From positions 1 through 46,370 of the forward strand of contig NZ_NCXO01000035.1 of NCBI RefSeq assembly GCF_002104795.1: a stretch of 46,370 bases of DNA, read 5' to 3'. The notes beneath the pieces were generated by a model. It saw only the letters and a list, made by a program, of their open reading frames with translations. It ran no database searches and was not told the origin of the DNA. The stretch comes from Mycolicibacillus koreensis. GTDB taxonomy: Bacteria; Actinomycetota; Actinomycetes; Mycobacteriales; Mycobacteriaceae. Shown piece after piece: positions 10,217-18,658 of the stretch; the stretch's first letter is position 1, and every line of letters begins with the position of its first letter. Made by a program: the position numbers and the translations under genes.

Positions 10217-11653
10217 CTAACCGAGCTTGGTGTGCATCAGGATCACGTTGTAGGCCGACCACAGCGACAGGTTGTAGTAGATGTCCTGGCCGCTCGCCCA
10301 CGGGTGCAGGAACGGTGCGTAGATCCCGCCGGGGATCTGCGGTGAACGCACCAGCACGCTTTCCGGGCTCCACGGGCCCTGCGGTGTCGGCGAGGTGCGC
10401 GCGACGACGTCGTTGGAGGCGCCGTTGGTGTAGAGCATCAAATACTGCTGCAGGTAGTCGTTGTACTGCACCGACATCTCTCCGGCCGGGCCGGGGACGA
10501 TCGGCGTGGCGGTTGCCGGGTCGGCCGCAGCCCAGTCCGAGTTGCTCCAGTACTGGTATTTCCTCAGGTCCGGCAGCGCGTTCTGCGGGACCCGCGACAA
10601 AAAGATCGGGCCGCCGCGCCCCGACGGGGTTCCGTAGGAGTACACGTAGCCATCCCCGGGCTGCAGGAACGCGCCCTGCTGGAAGTTCTGGTTGCCGGGG
10701 ATGTGGCGGGCTTTGGAGGTGGTGCCCGGCTCCGGGGTGCGGATCGTGGTGGGCAGGATGCCCCACGTCTCGCCGTTGTCGCGCGACATGGCCAGCGCGG
10801 AGTAGTTGGTCGACCACTCGCCGTCGCGCCCCCAGTTGCGGATCGACATGAAATTCATGTACTGCACCCCGCCGACCGAGGTGCCGGCGGTGGGGATCAC
10901 CCCTTTCTCCGTCGGCGCCCACCGGATGCTGTTGACGACCTGCTTGGCGATCCCGGAGCGGTACACCGGGGCCCCGGAGAACCGGTTGCCGGGAACCCCC
11001 TGGGGCACCGCGAGCCCCCCGGAGAGATCACGTGCCTGGGTGCGGAACAGCACGTTGTAGCGCCACTGCTTGCCCTGCACCCGGCAGAAGCCGAACGTGT
11101 CGCCGAACGCCATCAGCACCTGACGGTTGCCCGGGTTGCCGTTGTCCCACATAATGCCGAGATCGGTGCCGGAGATCCCGAACCGCTGCAGGGTGCTGTT
11201 GGGGCTGTGCGGTCCACTGACCCAGTTGATGATCGACGTGCGCGCTCCCCCCAGTGCCGCGCCCGGGTTCGGCGCCGCCGGCGCCGGCTCGGCGGCCTGC
11301 GGCTGGGGCTGGGGCTGCGGGGCGGCGCCGGGATCGGGCTGCTGCGGCTCGGGGGCCGGTGCCGGCGGCACAACCCCAGCCTGCTGATGCACGGTGTTCT
11401 GCGCACCGGCGAGCAATGCACCGATGTCCGGCAGGGGCGCGTTGTCGTTGGTGCCCGGCGGCCGGTGCCCGGTCGGCGGTTGCACTGCCGGTCCCGGTGC
11501 CGGAATGGCCGGTACTGCGCCGGGCACCGCGTTGGCCGCGGGATCCGTGCACGGCTCGGCCGCCGCGTGCGGGGCGAGCCCGATCGCGACGACGAGTTCG
11601 AGGGCGGTCACCACCGCCACCGACATCGACGCAATCCGGATAAACGGCGACAT
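10217..11653 (-). CDS. Secreted DUF4185 protein, probable arabinan-acting glycoside hydrolase
   Basis: 478 residues from ATG 11653, which has GGAAAGG just upstream. A signal peptide ends near HAAA (about residue 32). A Pro/Gln/Ala-rich linker follows (about 40-135), then the DUF4185 domain to the C-terminus. Domain markers are WVSGPHSPNST, FGISGTDLGIMWDNG, LMAFGDTFG, and a sialidase-like MSRDNGETW blade. DUF4185 proteins have been reported as endo-D-arabinanases (CAZy GH183), so action on cell-wall arabinogalactan or lipoarabinomannan is plausible. That is family knowledge, not shown here. The linker suggests reach through the envelope. Confidence 0.85.
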   Translation of the reverse strand: MSPFIRIASMSVAVVTALELVVAIGLAPHAAAEPCTDPAANAVPGAVPAIPAPGPAVQPPTGHRPPGTNDNAPLPDIGALLAGAQNTVHQQAGVVPPAPAPEPQQPDPGAAPQPQPQPQAAEPAPAAPNPGAALGGARTSIINWVSGPHSPNSTLQRFGISGTDLGIMWDNGNPGNRQVLMAFGDTFGFCRVQGKQWRYNVLFRTQARDLSGGLAVPQGVPGNRFSGAPVYRSGIAKQVVNSIRWAPTEKGVIPTAGTSVGGVQYMNFMSIRNWGRDGEWSTNYSALAMSRDNGETWGILPTTIRTPEPGTTSKARHIPGNQNFQQGAFLQPGDGYVYSYGTPSGRGGPIFLSRVPQNALPDLRKYQYWSNSDWAAADPATATPIVPGPAGEMSVQYNDYLQQYLMLYTNGASNDVVARTSPTPQGPWSPESVLVRSPQIPGGIYAPFLHPWASGQDIYYNLSLWSAYNVILMHTKLG

Positions 11654-11706
11654 GTCACACCTTTCCACGGCCGGACGCCGTGGGACGCCCATCACTGGCC
11701 CGTGTG

Positions 11707-11735
11707 ACGTTAGCGGCAATTGTTATTCATGTGAC
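11707..11735 (-). promoter_or_regulatory. Candidate promoter for the DUF4185 gene
   Basis: GTCACA (11735-11730) and TAACGT (11712-11707) are 17 bp apart on the minus strand. The start site would be near 11700, with a leader of about 47 nt. That leader contains a perfect 7-bp hairpin (11665-11683) directly before the ribosome-binding site, which could affect translation. Confidence 0.4.
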
Positions 11736-11787
11736 CAATGATGCGTAAAGGGATGCGTGTTCGTGACCGTGTCGCAACCGGCGGCAT

Positions 11788-12690
11788 TCACCCGGTTGCG
11801 GCCAGGTCGGCGACCACGGCGGCGGCACGCTGCAGCTGCGTGATGTCGTCGCTGGTCGGGATGAGATACACCTCGTCGGTGCCGATGTCGGCGAAACCGC
11901 GCAGCACGGCCGCCAGGTCCTCGTCGGTGCCGGCGAACCCGGTGTGCGGGGCGAGCTCGTCGACGGCGCTGCGCGGTAGCCAATTTATGTAGTGGCGCAG
12001 GTGCCGGTGCATCTGGGCGCGCGCCGCGTCGGGTTCCCCGAGGGCGTACCAGAACGACGTCGCCAGATGGGGCTTGTCCTTGCCGGCGGCGGACCAGGCG
12101 CTGTGAGCCACCTCGAACAGCGCACGCTGCTTCTCCCGGTCGAGGTCGAGGGTGATCCCGGCCAGCCCGTCGGCCCAGCCGGCCGCGCTGCGCAGGGTTT
12201 TCTCGCCGGTCGCGCCGACCAGCAGCGGCGGGCCGCCGGGTTGGGCCGGCGCGGGACCGACGGGCTCGACCGCGTCGGTGACTCTGCGGCCCGCCCAGAC
12301 CGCTTTGAGTGTCGCGGCCCGCTCCGCCAGCACCGCTCTGGTCTGGGTGGCCGGATCGGCACCGACCGCGCGATAGTCCTCGTGGCGTCCACCCACGCCG
12401 AGACCGACCGTCAGCCGGCCACTGCTGAACTGGTCGGCGGTGGCCAGCGCCTTGGCCAACAGCACCGGATCGTGCAGTTGCGCCACGATGACGGTGGCTA
12501 CCAGCCGGACTCGCTCGGTCCAGCCCGACAGCGCCCCGAGCAACGTCAGGCTGTCAGGGTTGGCGAAGGCGATGCGCTCCCCCCAGCACAGCGACGAGAA
12601 GGGTCCCTCGTCGACCGTCGCGGCCCAGCGCCGCAGTGTCTGCGCCGACACGTCGGACTCCATCACCGGTAGCGTCATCCCGATCTGCAT
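11788..12690 (-). CDS. LLM-class flavin/F420-dependent oxidoreductase
   Basis: 300 residues from ATG 12690, where the protein begins MQIGMTLPVMES like other luciferase-like (TIM-barrel) enzymes. Family markers are the GRLTVGLGVGGRHEDY loop near residue 105 and the C-terminal GTDEVYLIPT. In actinobacteria such proteins often use coenzyme F420, but the cofactor and substrate cannot be read from sequence. It is divergent from the VOC gene at 12731, only 40 bp away, so the two probably share a control region. Confidence 0.85.
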   Translation of the reverse strand: MQIGMTLPVMESDVSAQTLRRWAATVDEGPFSSLCWGERIAFANPDSLTLLGALSGWTERVRLVATVIVAQLHDPVLLAKALATADQFSSGRLTVGLGVGGRHEDYRAVGADPATQTRAVLAERAATLKAVWAGRRVTDAVEPVGPAPAQPGGPPLLVGATGEKTLRSAAGWADGLAGITLDLDREKQRALFEVAHSAWSAAGKDKPHLATSFWYALGEPDAARAQMHRHLRHYINWLPRSAVDELAPHTGFAGTDEDLAAVLRGFADIGTDEVYLIPTSDDITQLQRAAAVVADLAATG

Positions 12691-12730
12691 GGTCCCGATG
12701 GTCCCATGGCCGCGGTGGCACCATGGGGAC

Positions 12731-13144
12731 ATGCCGATCACCAGCACGTCCATCGCCCACGTCCGGCTGACGGTCACCGACATCGAACGGTCACGGCGGT
12801 TCTACGAGTCGGTGTTCGGCTGGCCGGTGCTGCTGGAGGTGCCCTCCAACGCCGACACCGCAACCCGCCAGCAGCTGAGTTTTCTGTTCGGCGGGGTCAT
12901 CTACGACCTCGGCGGTGCGCTGCTCGGGTTGCGGCCGGTGGCCTCCGACACCTTCGACGAGAACCGGGTCGGCCTGGATCATCTGGCGCTGCGTCTCACC
13001 AGTAAGGCCGAAATCGATTCGGCCGCCGTTCATCTCGATGACCTCGGCATCGACCACGGCCCGGTCAAGGATATCGGGCCGTCCTACATCCTGCAGTTCC
13101 GCGATCCCGACAACATCGCCCTGGAACTCACCGCACCCAAATGA
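12731..13144 (+). CDS. VOC (glyoxalase/dioxygenase superfamily) protein
   Basis: 137 residues. The paired beta-alpha-beta-beta-beta VOC fold is recognisable, with candidate metal ligands H10 (SIAHVRLTV), the His of GLDHLAL, and the Glu of NIALEL near the C-terminus. The substrate is unknown; the superfamily includes glyoxalases, extradiol dioxygenases and resistance proteins. A second VOC gene follows after 19 bp, so they form an operon. Start ATG 12731 follows GGGGAC. Confidence 0.88.
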   Translation: MPITSTSIAHVRLTVTDIERSRRFYESVFGWPVLLEVPSNADTATRQQLSFLFGGVIYDLGGALLGLRPVASDTFDENRVGLDHLALRLTSKAEIDSAAVHLDDLGIDHGPVKDIGPSYILQFRDPDNIALELTAPK

Positions 13145-13163
13145 CCCGATCCGGGAGGCCGCC

Positions 13164-13553
13164 ATGTCGATCAGCTTCAACCACACCATCGTCGCCGCCC
13201 GCGACAAGGAACGGTCGGCACGCTTCCTCACCGAGTTGTTCTCTCTGCCCGACCCGCAGCCCTACGGTCGTTTCCAGGTCGTCACCCTGGCCCACCAGGC
13301 CAGCCTCGACTACGCCGACGTCGACCCCGACGAGCCGATTCACCCGCAGCACTACGCATTTCTGGTCTCCGAGGAGGAGTTCGACGCCATCTACGGGCGG
13401 ATCCGCGCCAACGGGATCGACCACTGGGCCGATCCGCACCATCAACGCCCCGGCGAGATCAACCGCCGCGACGACGGCCGCGGGGTGTACTTCCGCGACC
13501 CGGTGGGACACAACCTGGAGATCCTCACCCGCCCCTACGGCTCAGGCGGATAG
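13164..13553 (+). CDS. VOC family protein (second copy)
   Basis: 129 residues with GGGAGG seven bases before ATG 13164. Candidate metal ligands are H7 (FNHTIVAA), the His of HYAFLVS, and the Glu of GHNLEILT. It resembles bleomycin-resistance/glyoxalase-type VOC proteins, but I cannot assign a substrate. It differs clearly from its upstream neighbour, so this is not a recent duplication. It converges on the Rrf2 gene with a 15-bp gap. Confidence 0.88.
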   Translation: MSISFNHTIVAARDKERSARFLTELFSLPDPQPYGRFQVVTLAHQASLDYADVDPDEPIHPQHYAFLVSEEEFDAIYGRIRANGIDHWADPHHQRPGEINRRDDGRGVYFRDPVGHNLEILTRPYGSGG

Positions 13554-13568
13554 CGCCGGGCGCCGCGC

Positions 13569-14036
13569 TCAGCCGCGGCGGCGGCGCTCCTGGGCGCGGT
13601 AGTCGTCGGCGAGGCTCCCGACGTGGGTGGGCAGCGCGCCGGAGGCCACCGCCGCCAGCGTGGTCTCCTCGAGCACCGAGCGCATGCTGGCCCGCAGCGC
13701 CCGCCACACATCGGTGAGTGCGGCGGTCGGCCCCGAATAGGGCAGGTCCCCCAGGCCGATGTCACGCACACTGGCCAGCGGACCGTCGATACAGCGCAGG
13801 ACGTCGGCGACGCTGATCTCGGTGGCGGGTCGCGCCAGCGCGTAGCCGCCGTCACGGCCGCGGTGGCTGCGCACCAACCGGTCCGACCGCAGCGCGGCGA
13901 GGATGTCGACCAAAAACTGCGCCGGGATGCCCTGGGCGTGCGCCAGATCGTCGGTTTTGATCACGGTGCCGGGCTCGACGGTGGCCAGGTGCACCATCGC
14001 GCGCACCGCGTACTCCGCCTTGGCCGACATCCGCAT
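13569..14036 (-). CDS. Rrf2-family transcriptional regulator (Rv1287-like)
   Basis: 155 residues from ATG 14036 ([14 protein letters not shown]). Winged helix-turn-helix at about 1-70 with the typical Rrf2 string [11 protein letters not shown]. It has a single cysteine (VLRCIDG), so it lacks the three Cys ligands of the iron-sulfur regulator IscR and looks more like the CymR group that senses cysteine-synthesis status. It lies 85 bp downstream of cysNC on the same strand, which suggests control of sulfate assimilation (inference). CACAAT lies 7 nt before the ATG, a possible leaderless promoter. Confidence 0.9.
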   Translation of the reverse strand: MRMSAKAEYAVRAMVHLATVEPGTVIKTDDLAHAQGIPAQFLVDILAALRSDRLVRSHRGRDGGYALARPATEISVADVLRCIDGPLASVRDIGLGDLPYSGPTAALTDVWRALRASMRSVLEETTLAAVASGALPTHVGSLADDYRAQERRRRG

Positions 14037-14121
14037 GCCGCGAATTGTGCCACCCGCACGCCCCGCGCACGCCCGTGTCATCGCCAGCGCGGGTCGGCCG
14101 GCGGGTGGACCGGCCGGCGGG

Positions 14122-15975
14122 TCAGGACCCGATGTCGAGCAGCGCGATCACCTGCTCGGCGAGTTCTTCGACGCTGCGGTCGGGCACCAGCCGCAGGTCC
14201 GGGTTCTTGGGCCGCTGGTAGGGACTGTCGATCCCGGTGAAGTGGGTGATCTCCCCGGCGCGGGCCTTGGCGTAGAGCCCCTTGGGGTCGCGGCGTTCGC
14301 AGTCTTCCAGCGGGGTGTCGCAGAACACCTCGTAGAACTCCACGCCGGCGTCGACGTGGACCTGCCGCGCCAGCTGGCGGTGCTCGGTCAGCGGGCTGAT
14401 CGCCGGGACCAGCACGATCTGACCCGAGTCGGCCATCAACGTGGCGACGTGGGCCAACCGGCGCAGGTTCTCCGCACGGTCGGCCATCGAGAAGCCCAGG
14501 TCGGCGTTGAGGCCGTGGCGCAGGTTGTCGCCGTCGAGCACATAGGCGGCCACACCGAGTTCGAGCAGGCGGCGCTCGACGTGGACCGCCACCGAGGACT
14601 TGCCGGAGCCGGACAGGCCGGTGAACCACACGGTGCGCCCGCGGGCAAGCCGGTCCTCGGCGTTGACCAGCGAGGCGTGCCGCACCGCGTTGGGACTCGC
14701 GGTGCGCGCCGAGGTGTCGCGCAGCACCATCCCGGCGGCCACCGTGGCGTTGGTCTCCGGGTCGATGAGGATGAACGACCCGGTGGCGGTGTTCCGGGAG
14801 TACTCGTCGAGCAGCAGCGGCACCTGCGCCCGCAACGCGATGCGTCCGAGCTCGTTGAGTTTGAGCGCGGTGGCGGTCTTGTCGCGGTGCAGCGTGTTGA
14901 CGTCGAGGCGGTACTCCAGCGCGGCCACCCGCACCCGGGTGGTTTTGGTGGTGTGTTTGATGACGTAGCTGCGCCCGGGCTCCAACGCCGAGGAGTCCGA
15001 CATCCAGCACACGGTGGCGTCGAAGTCCTGCGCGATGCGCGGCTGGTTGTTGGTCCGGGCGATCATGTCGCCGCGGGAGATGTCGATGTCGTCGGCGAGG
15101 CTGACCGAGACCGCCATCGGCGGGAACGCCTCGGCCACCGGACCGGTCGGCCCGTCGATCGCGGTGATCCGGGTGGGTTTGCCGGCCGGCAGCACCACCA
15201 CCTCGTCGCCGGGGCGCATCACCCCGCTGGCCACGGTCCCGGCGTAGCTGCGGTGGTCCCAGTGTTCGCGGGTCTGCGGACGGATCACATACTGCACCGG
15301 GAACCGCACGTCGACGAGGTTGCGGTCCCCGCCGATGTAGACCTCCTCCAGGTGCGACAGCAGCGAGGTCCCCTCGTACCACGGCGCCCGGTCGGATTTG
15401 GTGACGACGTTGTCGCCGTGCAGCGCCGAGAGCGGGATCGTGGTGACGTCGTGGACATCCAGGCGGGTGGCGAACGCGTGGAAGTCGTCGCGGATCGCCT
15501 CGAACCGCTGCTGGTCCCAGTCGATGAGGTCCATCTTATTGACTGCGAGCACGATGTGGCGGATCCCCAGCAGCGCGGCCAGAAACGCGTGCCGGCGGGA
15601 CTGCTCCTGCAGCCCGTGGCGCGCATCGACCAACACGATCGCCAACTGCGCGGTCGAGGTTCCGGTCACCATGTTGCGGGTGTATTGGATGTGCCCGGGG
15701 GTGTCGGCGATGATGAATTTGCGCTTGGGGGTGGCGAAGTAGCGGTACGCGACGTCGATGGTGATGCCTTGTTCCCGCTCGGCGCGCAGCCCGTCGGTGA
15801 CCAGCGCCAAGTCGGTGTAGTCGTTGCCGCGTTCGGCGGAGGTGCGTTCCACCGCCGCCCACTGGTCTTCCATCACCGCCTTGGAGTCGAACAGCAGCCG
15901 ACCGATCAGGGTGGATTTGCCGTCGTCGACGCTGCCCGCGGTGGCGATGCGCAGCAACGTGGTGGGGGTGCTCAT
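14122..15975 (-). CDS. cysNC: Bifunctional sulfate adenylyltransferase subunit 1 / APS kinase
   Basis: 617 residues fusing a CysN GTPase (about 1-430) with a CysC APS kinase (about 435-617). CysN shows G1 [11 protein letters not shown]3 DTPGHIQY and G4 NKMDL; with CysD it forms ATP sulfurylase, using GTP hydrolysis to drive APS synthesis. CysC shows Walker [10 protein letters not shown] and [26 protein letters not shown], and converts APS to PAPS. ATG 15975 overlaps the cysD TGA by one base (TGATG); further upstream codons are not family-like. Corresponds to Rv1286. Confidence 0.96.
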   Translation of the reverse strand: MSTPTTLLRIATAGSVDDGKSTLIGRLLFDSKAVMEDQWAAVERTSAERGNDYTDLALVTDGLRAEREQGITIDVAYRYFATPKRKFIIADTPGHIQYTRNMVTGTSTAQLAIVLVDARHGLQEQSRRHAFLAALLGIRHIVLAVNKMDLIDWDQQRFEAIRDDFHAFATRLDVHDVTTIPLSALHGDNVVTKSDRAPWYEGTSLLSHLEEVYIGGDRNLVDVRFPVQYVIRPQTREHWDHRSYAGTVASGVMRPGDEVVVLPAGKPTRITAIDGPTGPVAEAFPPMAVSVSLADDIDISRGDMIARTNNQPRIAQDFDATVCWMSDSSALEPGRSYVIKHTTKTTRVRVAALEYRLDVNTLHRDKTATALKLNELGRIALRAQVPLLLDEYSRNTATGSFILIDPETNATVAAGMVLRDTSARTASPNAVRHASLVNAEDRLARGRTVWFTGLSGSGKSSVAVHVERRLLELGVAAYVLDGDNLRHGLNADLGFSMADRAENLRRLAHVATLMADSGQIVLVPAISPLTEHRQLARQVHVDAGVEFYEVFCDTPLEDCERRDPKGLYAKARAGEITHFTGIDSPYQRPKNPDLRLVPDRSVEELAEQVIALLDIGS

Positions 15976-16904
15976 CAGAAGTAGCCCTGTCGTTTGCGGT
16001 CTTCCATGCCGGCCTCGGAGATGCGGTCGTCGGCGCGGGTGGCGCCCCGCTCGGTGAGCCGTGAGACCGCGGTCTCGGCGATCACCTCCTCGACGGTGGT
16101 CGCGGCCGACTCCACGCACCCGGTGCAGGTGACGTCACCGACGGTGCGGAAACGCACCATCGCCTCGAACACCTCCTCATCGGGTCGCGGCTGCATGTGC
16201 CGGTGCACCGCCAGCAGCATGCCGTCGCGGCGGAACACCTCACGGCGGTGCGCGTAGTAGATCGGCGGCAGCGTGATGTTCTCCGCACCGATGTAGGACC
16301 AGATGTCGAACTCGGTCCAGTTCGACAGCGGGAACACTCGGATGTGCTCGCCCTTGCGGTGCCGACCGTTGTACAGGGCCCACAGTTCGGGGCGCTGCGC
16401 CTTAGGGTCCCACTGCCCGAACTCGTCGCGGAAGCTGAACACCCGCTCCTTGGCGCGGGCCTTCTCCTCGTCGCGGCGGGCCCCGCCGAAGGCGGCGTCG
16501 AAACGGTTCTCCCGGATCGCGCGCAACAGCGTGACGGTCTGGATGGGGTTGCGCGACGGGAAGGACTCGGCGACCCGGCCGGCGTCGATGTCCTCCTGCA
16601 CCGAGGCCACCACCAGCCGGATGCCGGTCTCGGCGACCAGTTGGTCGCGGGTGGCGATCACCTCGTCGAAGTTGTGCCCGGTGTCGACGTGCATGACCGG
16701 GAACGGCAACCGACCGGGGTGAAACGCCTTGAGCGCCAGATGCAGCATCACGATCGAGTCCTTGCCGCCGGAGAACAGCAGCACGGGGCGCTCGAACTCG
16801 GCGGCGACCTCACGGATGATGTGGATCGCCTCCGCCTCCAGCGCCCGCAGTTGGCTCAGTTCGTACTGCCCGGGCACCGGCCGGGTCGTGGCCGGCGCGC
16901 TCAC
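15975..16904 (-). CDS. cysD: Sulfate adenylyltransferase subunit 2
   Basis: 309 residues, the usual CysD length. The PP-loop for ATP binding is LLFSGGKDSIVML near residue 43, followed by the PFPVMHVDTGHNF string and a C-terminal RISEAGMEDRKRQGYF, typical of the family. Forms ATP sulfurylase with CysNC. Start is GTG 16904. First gene of cysD-cysNC, with a promoter and palindrome upstream. Confidence 0.96.
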   Translation of the reverse strand: MSAPATTRPVPGQYELSQLRALEAEAIHIIREVAAEFERPVLLFSGGKDSIVMLHLALKAFHPGRLPFPVMHVDTGHNFDEVIATRDQLVAETGIRLVVASVQEDIDAGRVAESFPSRNPIQTVTLLRAIRENRFDAAFGGARRDEEKARAKERVFSFRDEFGQWDPKAQRPELWALYNGRHRKGEHIRVFPLSNWTEFDIWSYIGAENITLPPIYYAHRREVFRRDGMLLAVHRHMQPRPDEEVFEAMVRFRTVGDVTCTGCVESAATTVEEVIAETAVSRLTERGATRADDRISEAGMEDRKRQGYF

Positions 16905-16934
16905 GATTTCCCGGTTAAGTTGGTTGATTTGACC

Positions 16935-16953
16935 CGATTAATCCGCATAATCG
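16935..16953. promoter_or_regulatory. Palindrome (candidate operator) before cysD
   Basis: CGATTA (16935-16940), 7 bp, TAATCG (16948-16953): a perfect 6-bp inverted repeat. It sits directly downstream of the predicted -10 of the cysD promoter, covering the likely start site. A dimeric repressor bound here would block cysD-cysNC. The neighbouring Rrf2 protein is the obvious candidate (inference). Confidence 0.5.
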
Positions 16954-16956
16954 CCC

Positions 16957-16985
16957 ATGCAACCAAGAGTGGCGGTGATTGTCAA
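16957..16985 (-). promoter_or_regulatory. Candidate promoter for cysD-cysNC
   Basis: A perfect -35 TTGACA (16985-16980) and a weak -10 TTGCAT (16962-16957) lie 17 bp apart on the minus strand. The start site would be near 16950, inside the palindrome. A strong -35 with a poor -10 often means activator dependence. Confidence 0.4.
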
Positions 16986-17039
16986 AACGCCGGCGGCCCG
17001 CACCGCACGCGCCCGGCGCGCCGCGGTGCGAGGTCCGGC

Positions 17040-17528
17040 TCAGAGGGTGATCTCGGCCAGCTTTCCGGTGGCGACATCGAAGACGAAGCCGCGCAGCGAC
17101 GCGTGCGAGACGAACGCGCTGGCCTGCACCCGGCGGATGGACTGCCGGACGTCCTCGGCGGGGTCGGGGAACGCCTCCCCCGCCCAGGAGGGCCGGATGC
17201 CGGTGTCGGCGGCGATGTCGCGTTTGAAGTCGTCGTCGGTGAACGTCAGCATGCCGCAGTCGGTGTGATGGATGAGGATGATCTCGCGGGTGCCGAGCAG
17301 CCGTTGGCTGATCGCCAGCGACCGGATGACGTCCTCGGTGATCACCCCGCCGGCGTTGCGGATGCAGTGCGCCTCGCCCTCGGCGATGCCCAGCAGGCGG
17401 TAGACGTCCATCCGGGCATCCATGCACGCCACGATCGCGACCTGTTTGCTCGGCGGCATCGGCAGCGGGCCGGAGAACCCCTGCGAGTACTTCTCGTTGT
17501 TGGCCAGATAGTCGTCGGTTACGGTCAC
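17040..17528 (-). CDS. canA: Beta-carbonic anhydrase
   Basis: 162 residues from GTG 17528, with AGGAG correctly spaced upstream. Interconverts CO2 and bicarbonate using zinc. The ligands are all present at the same positions I recall for M. tuberculosis Rv1284: C35, D37 and R39 (ACMDAR), H88 and C91 (HHTDCGM). It is a small type-beta enzyme without a signal peptide, so cytoplasmic. It is divergent from oppB across a 150-bp spacer and lies upstream of cysD on the same strand. Confidence 0.95.
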   Translation of the reverse strand: MTVTDDYLANNEKYSQGFSGPLPMPPSKQVAIVACMDARMDVYRLLGIAEGEAHCIRNAGGVITEDVIRSLAISQRLLGTREIILIHHTDCGMLTFTDDDFKRDIAADTGIRPSWAGEAFPDPAEDVRQSIRRVQASAFVSHASLRGFVFDVATGKLAEITL

Positions 17529-17645
17529 GCCGATCTCCTGAACTCTCGTCTGCCGCCGGTTTGCCCCGCCTGCGCAGCTTAACAACCCGGCAGCCAACCG
17601 TGCGCCACGCGCAACCACCCTGCGCTGGATCGGCGCGCCATCTCC

Positions 17646-17651
17646 TACCCT
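17646..17651 (+). promoter_or_regulatory. Candidate -10 for the oppBCDA operon
   Basis: TACCCT ends 6 nt before an ATG at 17658, so the mRNA would begin at that ATG and be leaderless. The ATG does not open oppB but a short upstream frame (17658-17684). No -35 is evident. Confidence 0.45.
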
Positions 17652-17657
17652 GAGCCC

Positions 17658-17684
17658 ATGCAACGCGGACAGACCCGGGCATGA
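17658..17684 (+). CDS. Possible 8-codon leader peptide before oppB (MQRGQTRA)
   Basis: ATG 17658 opens an eight-codon frame encoding MQRGQTRA. Its TGA overlaps the oppB ATG as ATGA (17681-17684). With TACCCT 6 nt upstream of its start, the peptide would be translated from a leaderless mRNA and pass ribosomes directly to oppB, which lacks a clear Shine-Dalgarno sequence of its own. Short coupled leader ORFs are documented in mycobacteria. It could also have arisen by chance; only ribosome profiling would settle it. Confidence 0.4.
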   Translation: MQRGQTRA

Positions 17685-18658
17685 CGCGTTTCCTGGCGGG
17701 CCGGCTCCTGAACTATCTGGTGCTGTTGGCGCTGGCGTCGTTCCTGACGTTCTGTCTGACCTCGGTGACCTTCGCGCCGCTGGATGCCCTGATGCAGCGC
17801 AACCCGCGGCCCCCACAGGCGGTCATCGACGCCAAAGCCGCCGAACTCGGCTTGGACAAACCGATTCCGCTGCGCTACGCCCATTGGGCGAGCAACGCCG
17901 TGCGCGGTGATTTCGGGGTCACCGTCACCGGCCAGCCGGTCTCGGAGGAACTGTGGCGCCGCGTCGGGGTGAGCCTGCGGCTGCTGGTCATCGGCTCGCT
18001 GGCCGGCACGGCGCTCGGTGTCGTCGCCGGAGCGTGGGGGGCGGTGCGCCAGTACCGGCTCAGCGACCGGGTCATCACCATGGCGTCACTGCTGGTGTTG
18101 TCGATCCCGACGTTCGTGCTGGCGAACCTGCTCATCCAGGTGGGCCTGCACACCAACTGGCTGCTCGGGGCGCAGGTGTTCGAATACGTCGGGGAGACCT
18201 CACCGGGCATGCTCGCCGGCGGCTGGGCGGCGCTGCTGGACCGCCTGCAGCACCTGTTTCTGCCCACGTTGACGTTGGCGCTGGCCGCCGCCGCCAGCTT
18301 CAGCCGCTATCAGCGCAACGCCATGCTCGACGTTCTCGGCCAAGATTTCATCCGCACCGCCCGCGCCAAGGGGCTCACCCGCCGCCAGGCGCTGTTCAAA
18401 CACGGTTTGCGCACCGCGCTGATCCCGATGGCCACCCTGTTCGCCTACGGGGTGGCCGGGCTGGTCACCGGTGCGGTGTTCGTGGAGAAGATCTTCGGCT
18501 GGCACGGCATGGGCGAATGGGTGGTCTCCGGCATCGCCACCCAGGACACCAACATCGTCGCCGCGATCACGGTGTTCTCCGGTGCCGCGGTGTTGGCGGC
18601 CGGGCTGCTCTCCGACGTCATCTACGCCCTGCTCGACCCGCGGGTGCGCGCCTCGTGA
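17681..18658 (+). CDS. oppB: Peptide ABC transporter permease OppB
   Basis: 325 residues, about six transmembrane segments. The inner-membrane permease signature lies in the segment FIRTARAKGLTRRQALFKHGLR (about 223-244), which contains the cytoplasmic coupling helix that contacts OppD. The N-terminus MTRFLAGRLLNYLVLL matches M. tuberculosis OppB as remembered. First full gene of oppBCDA; its GTGA/ATGA junctions imply coupled translation. Imports oligopeptides, and glutathione has been proposed as a substrate in M. tuberculosis. Confidence 0.95.
   Translation: MTRFLAGRLLNYLVLLALASFLTFCLTSVTFAPLDALMQRNPRPPQAVIDAKAAELGLDKPIPLRYAHWASNAVRGDFGVTVTGQPVSEELWRRVGVSLRLLVIGSLAGTALGVVAGAWGAVRQYRLSDRVITMASLLVLSIPTFVLANLLIQVGLHTNWLLGAQVFEYVGETSPGMLAGGWAALLDRLQHLFLPTLTLALAAAASFSRYQRNAMLDVLGQDFIRTARAKGLTRRQALFKHGLRTALIPMATLFAYGVAGLVTGAVFVEKIFGWHGMGEWVVSGIATQDTNIVAAITVFSGAAVLAAGLLSDVIYALLDPRVRAS

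Noticed and set aside
16905..17039. Cysteine- or SAM-responsive riboswitch before cysD
   Set aside because: The predicted transcript leader is only about 45 nt with no conserved riboswitch core; a protein operator is the simpler reading.
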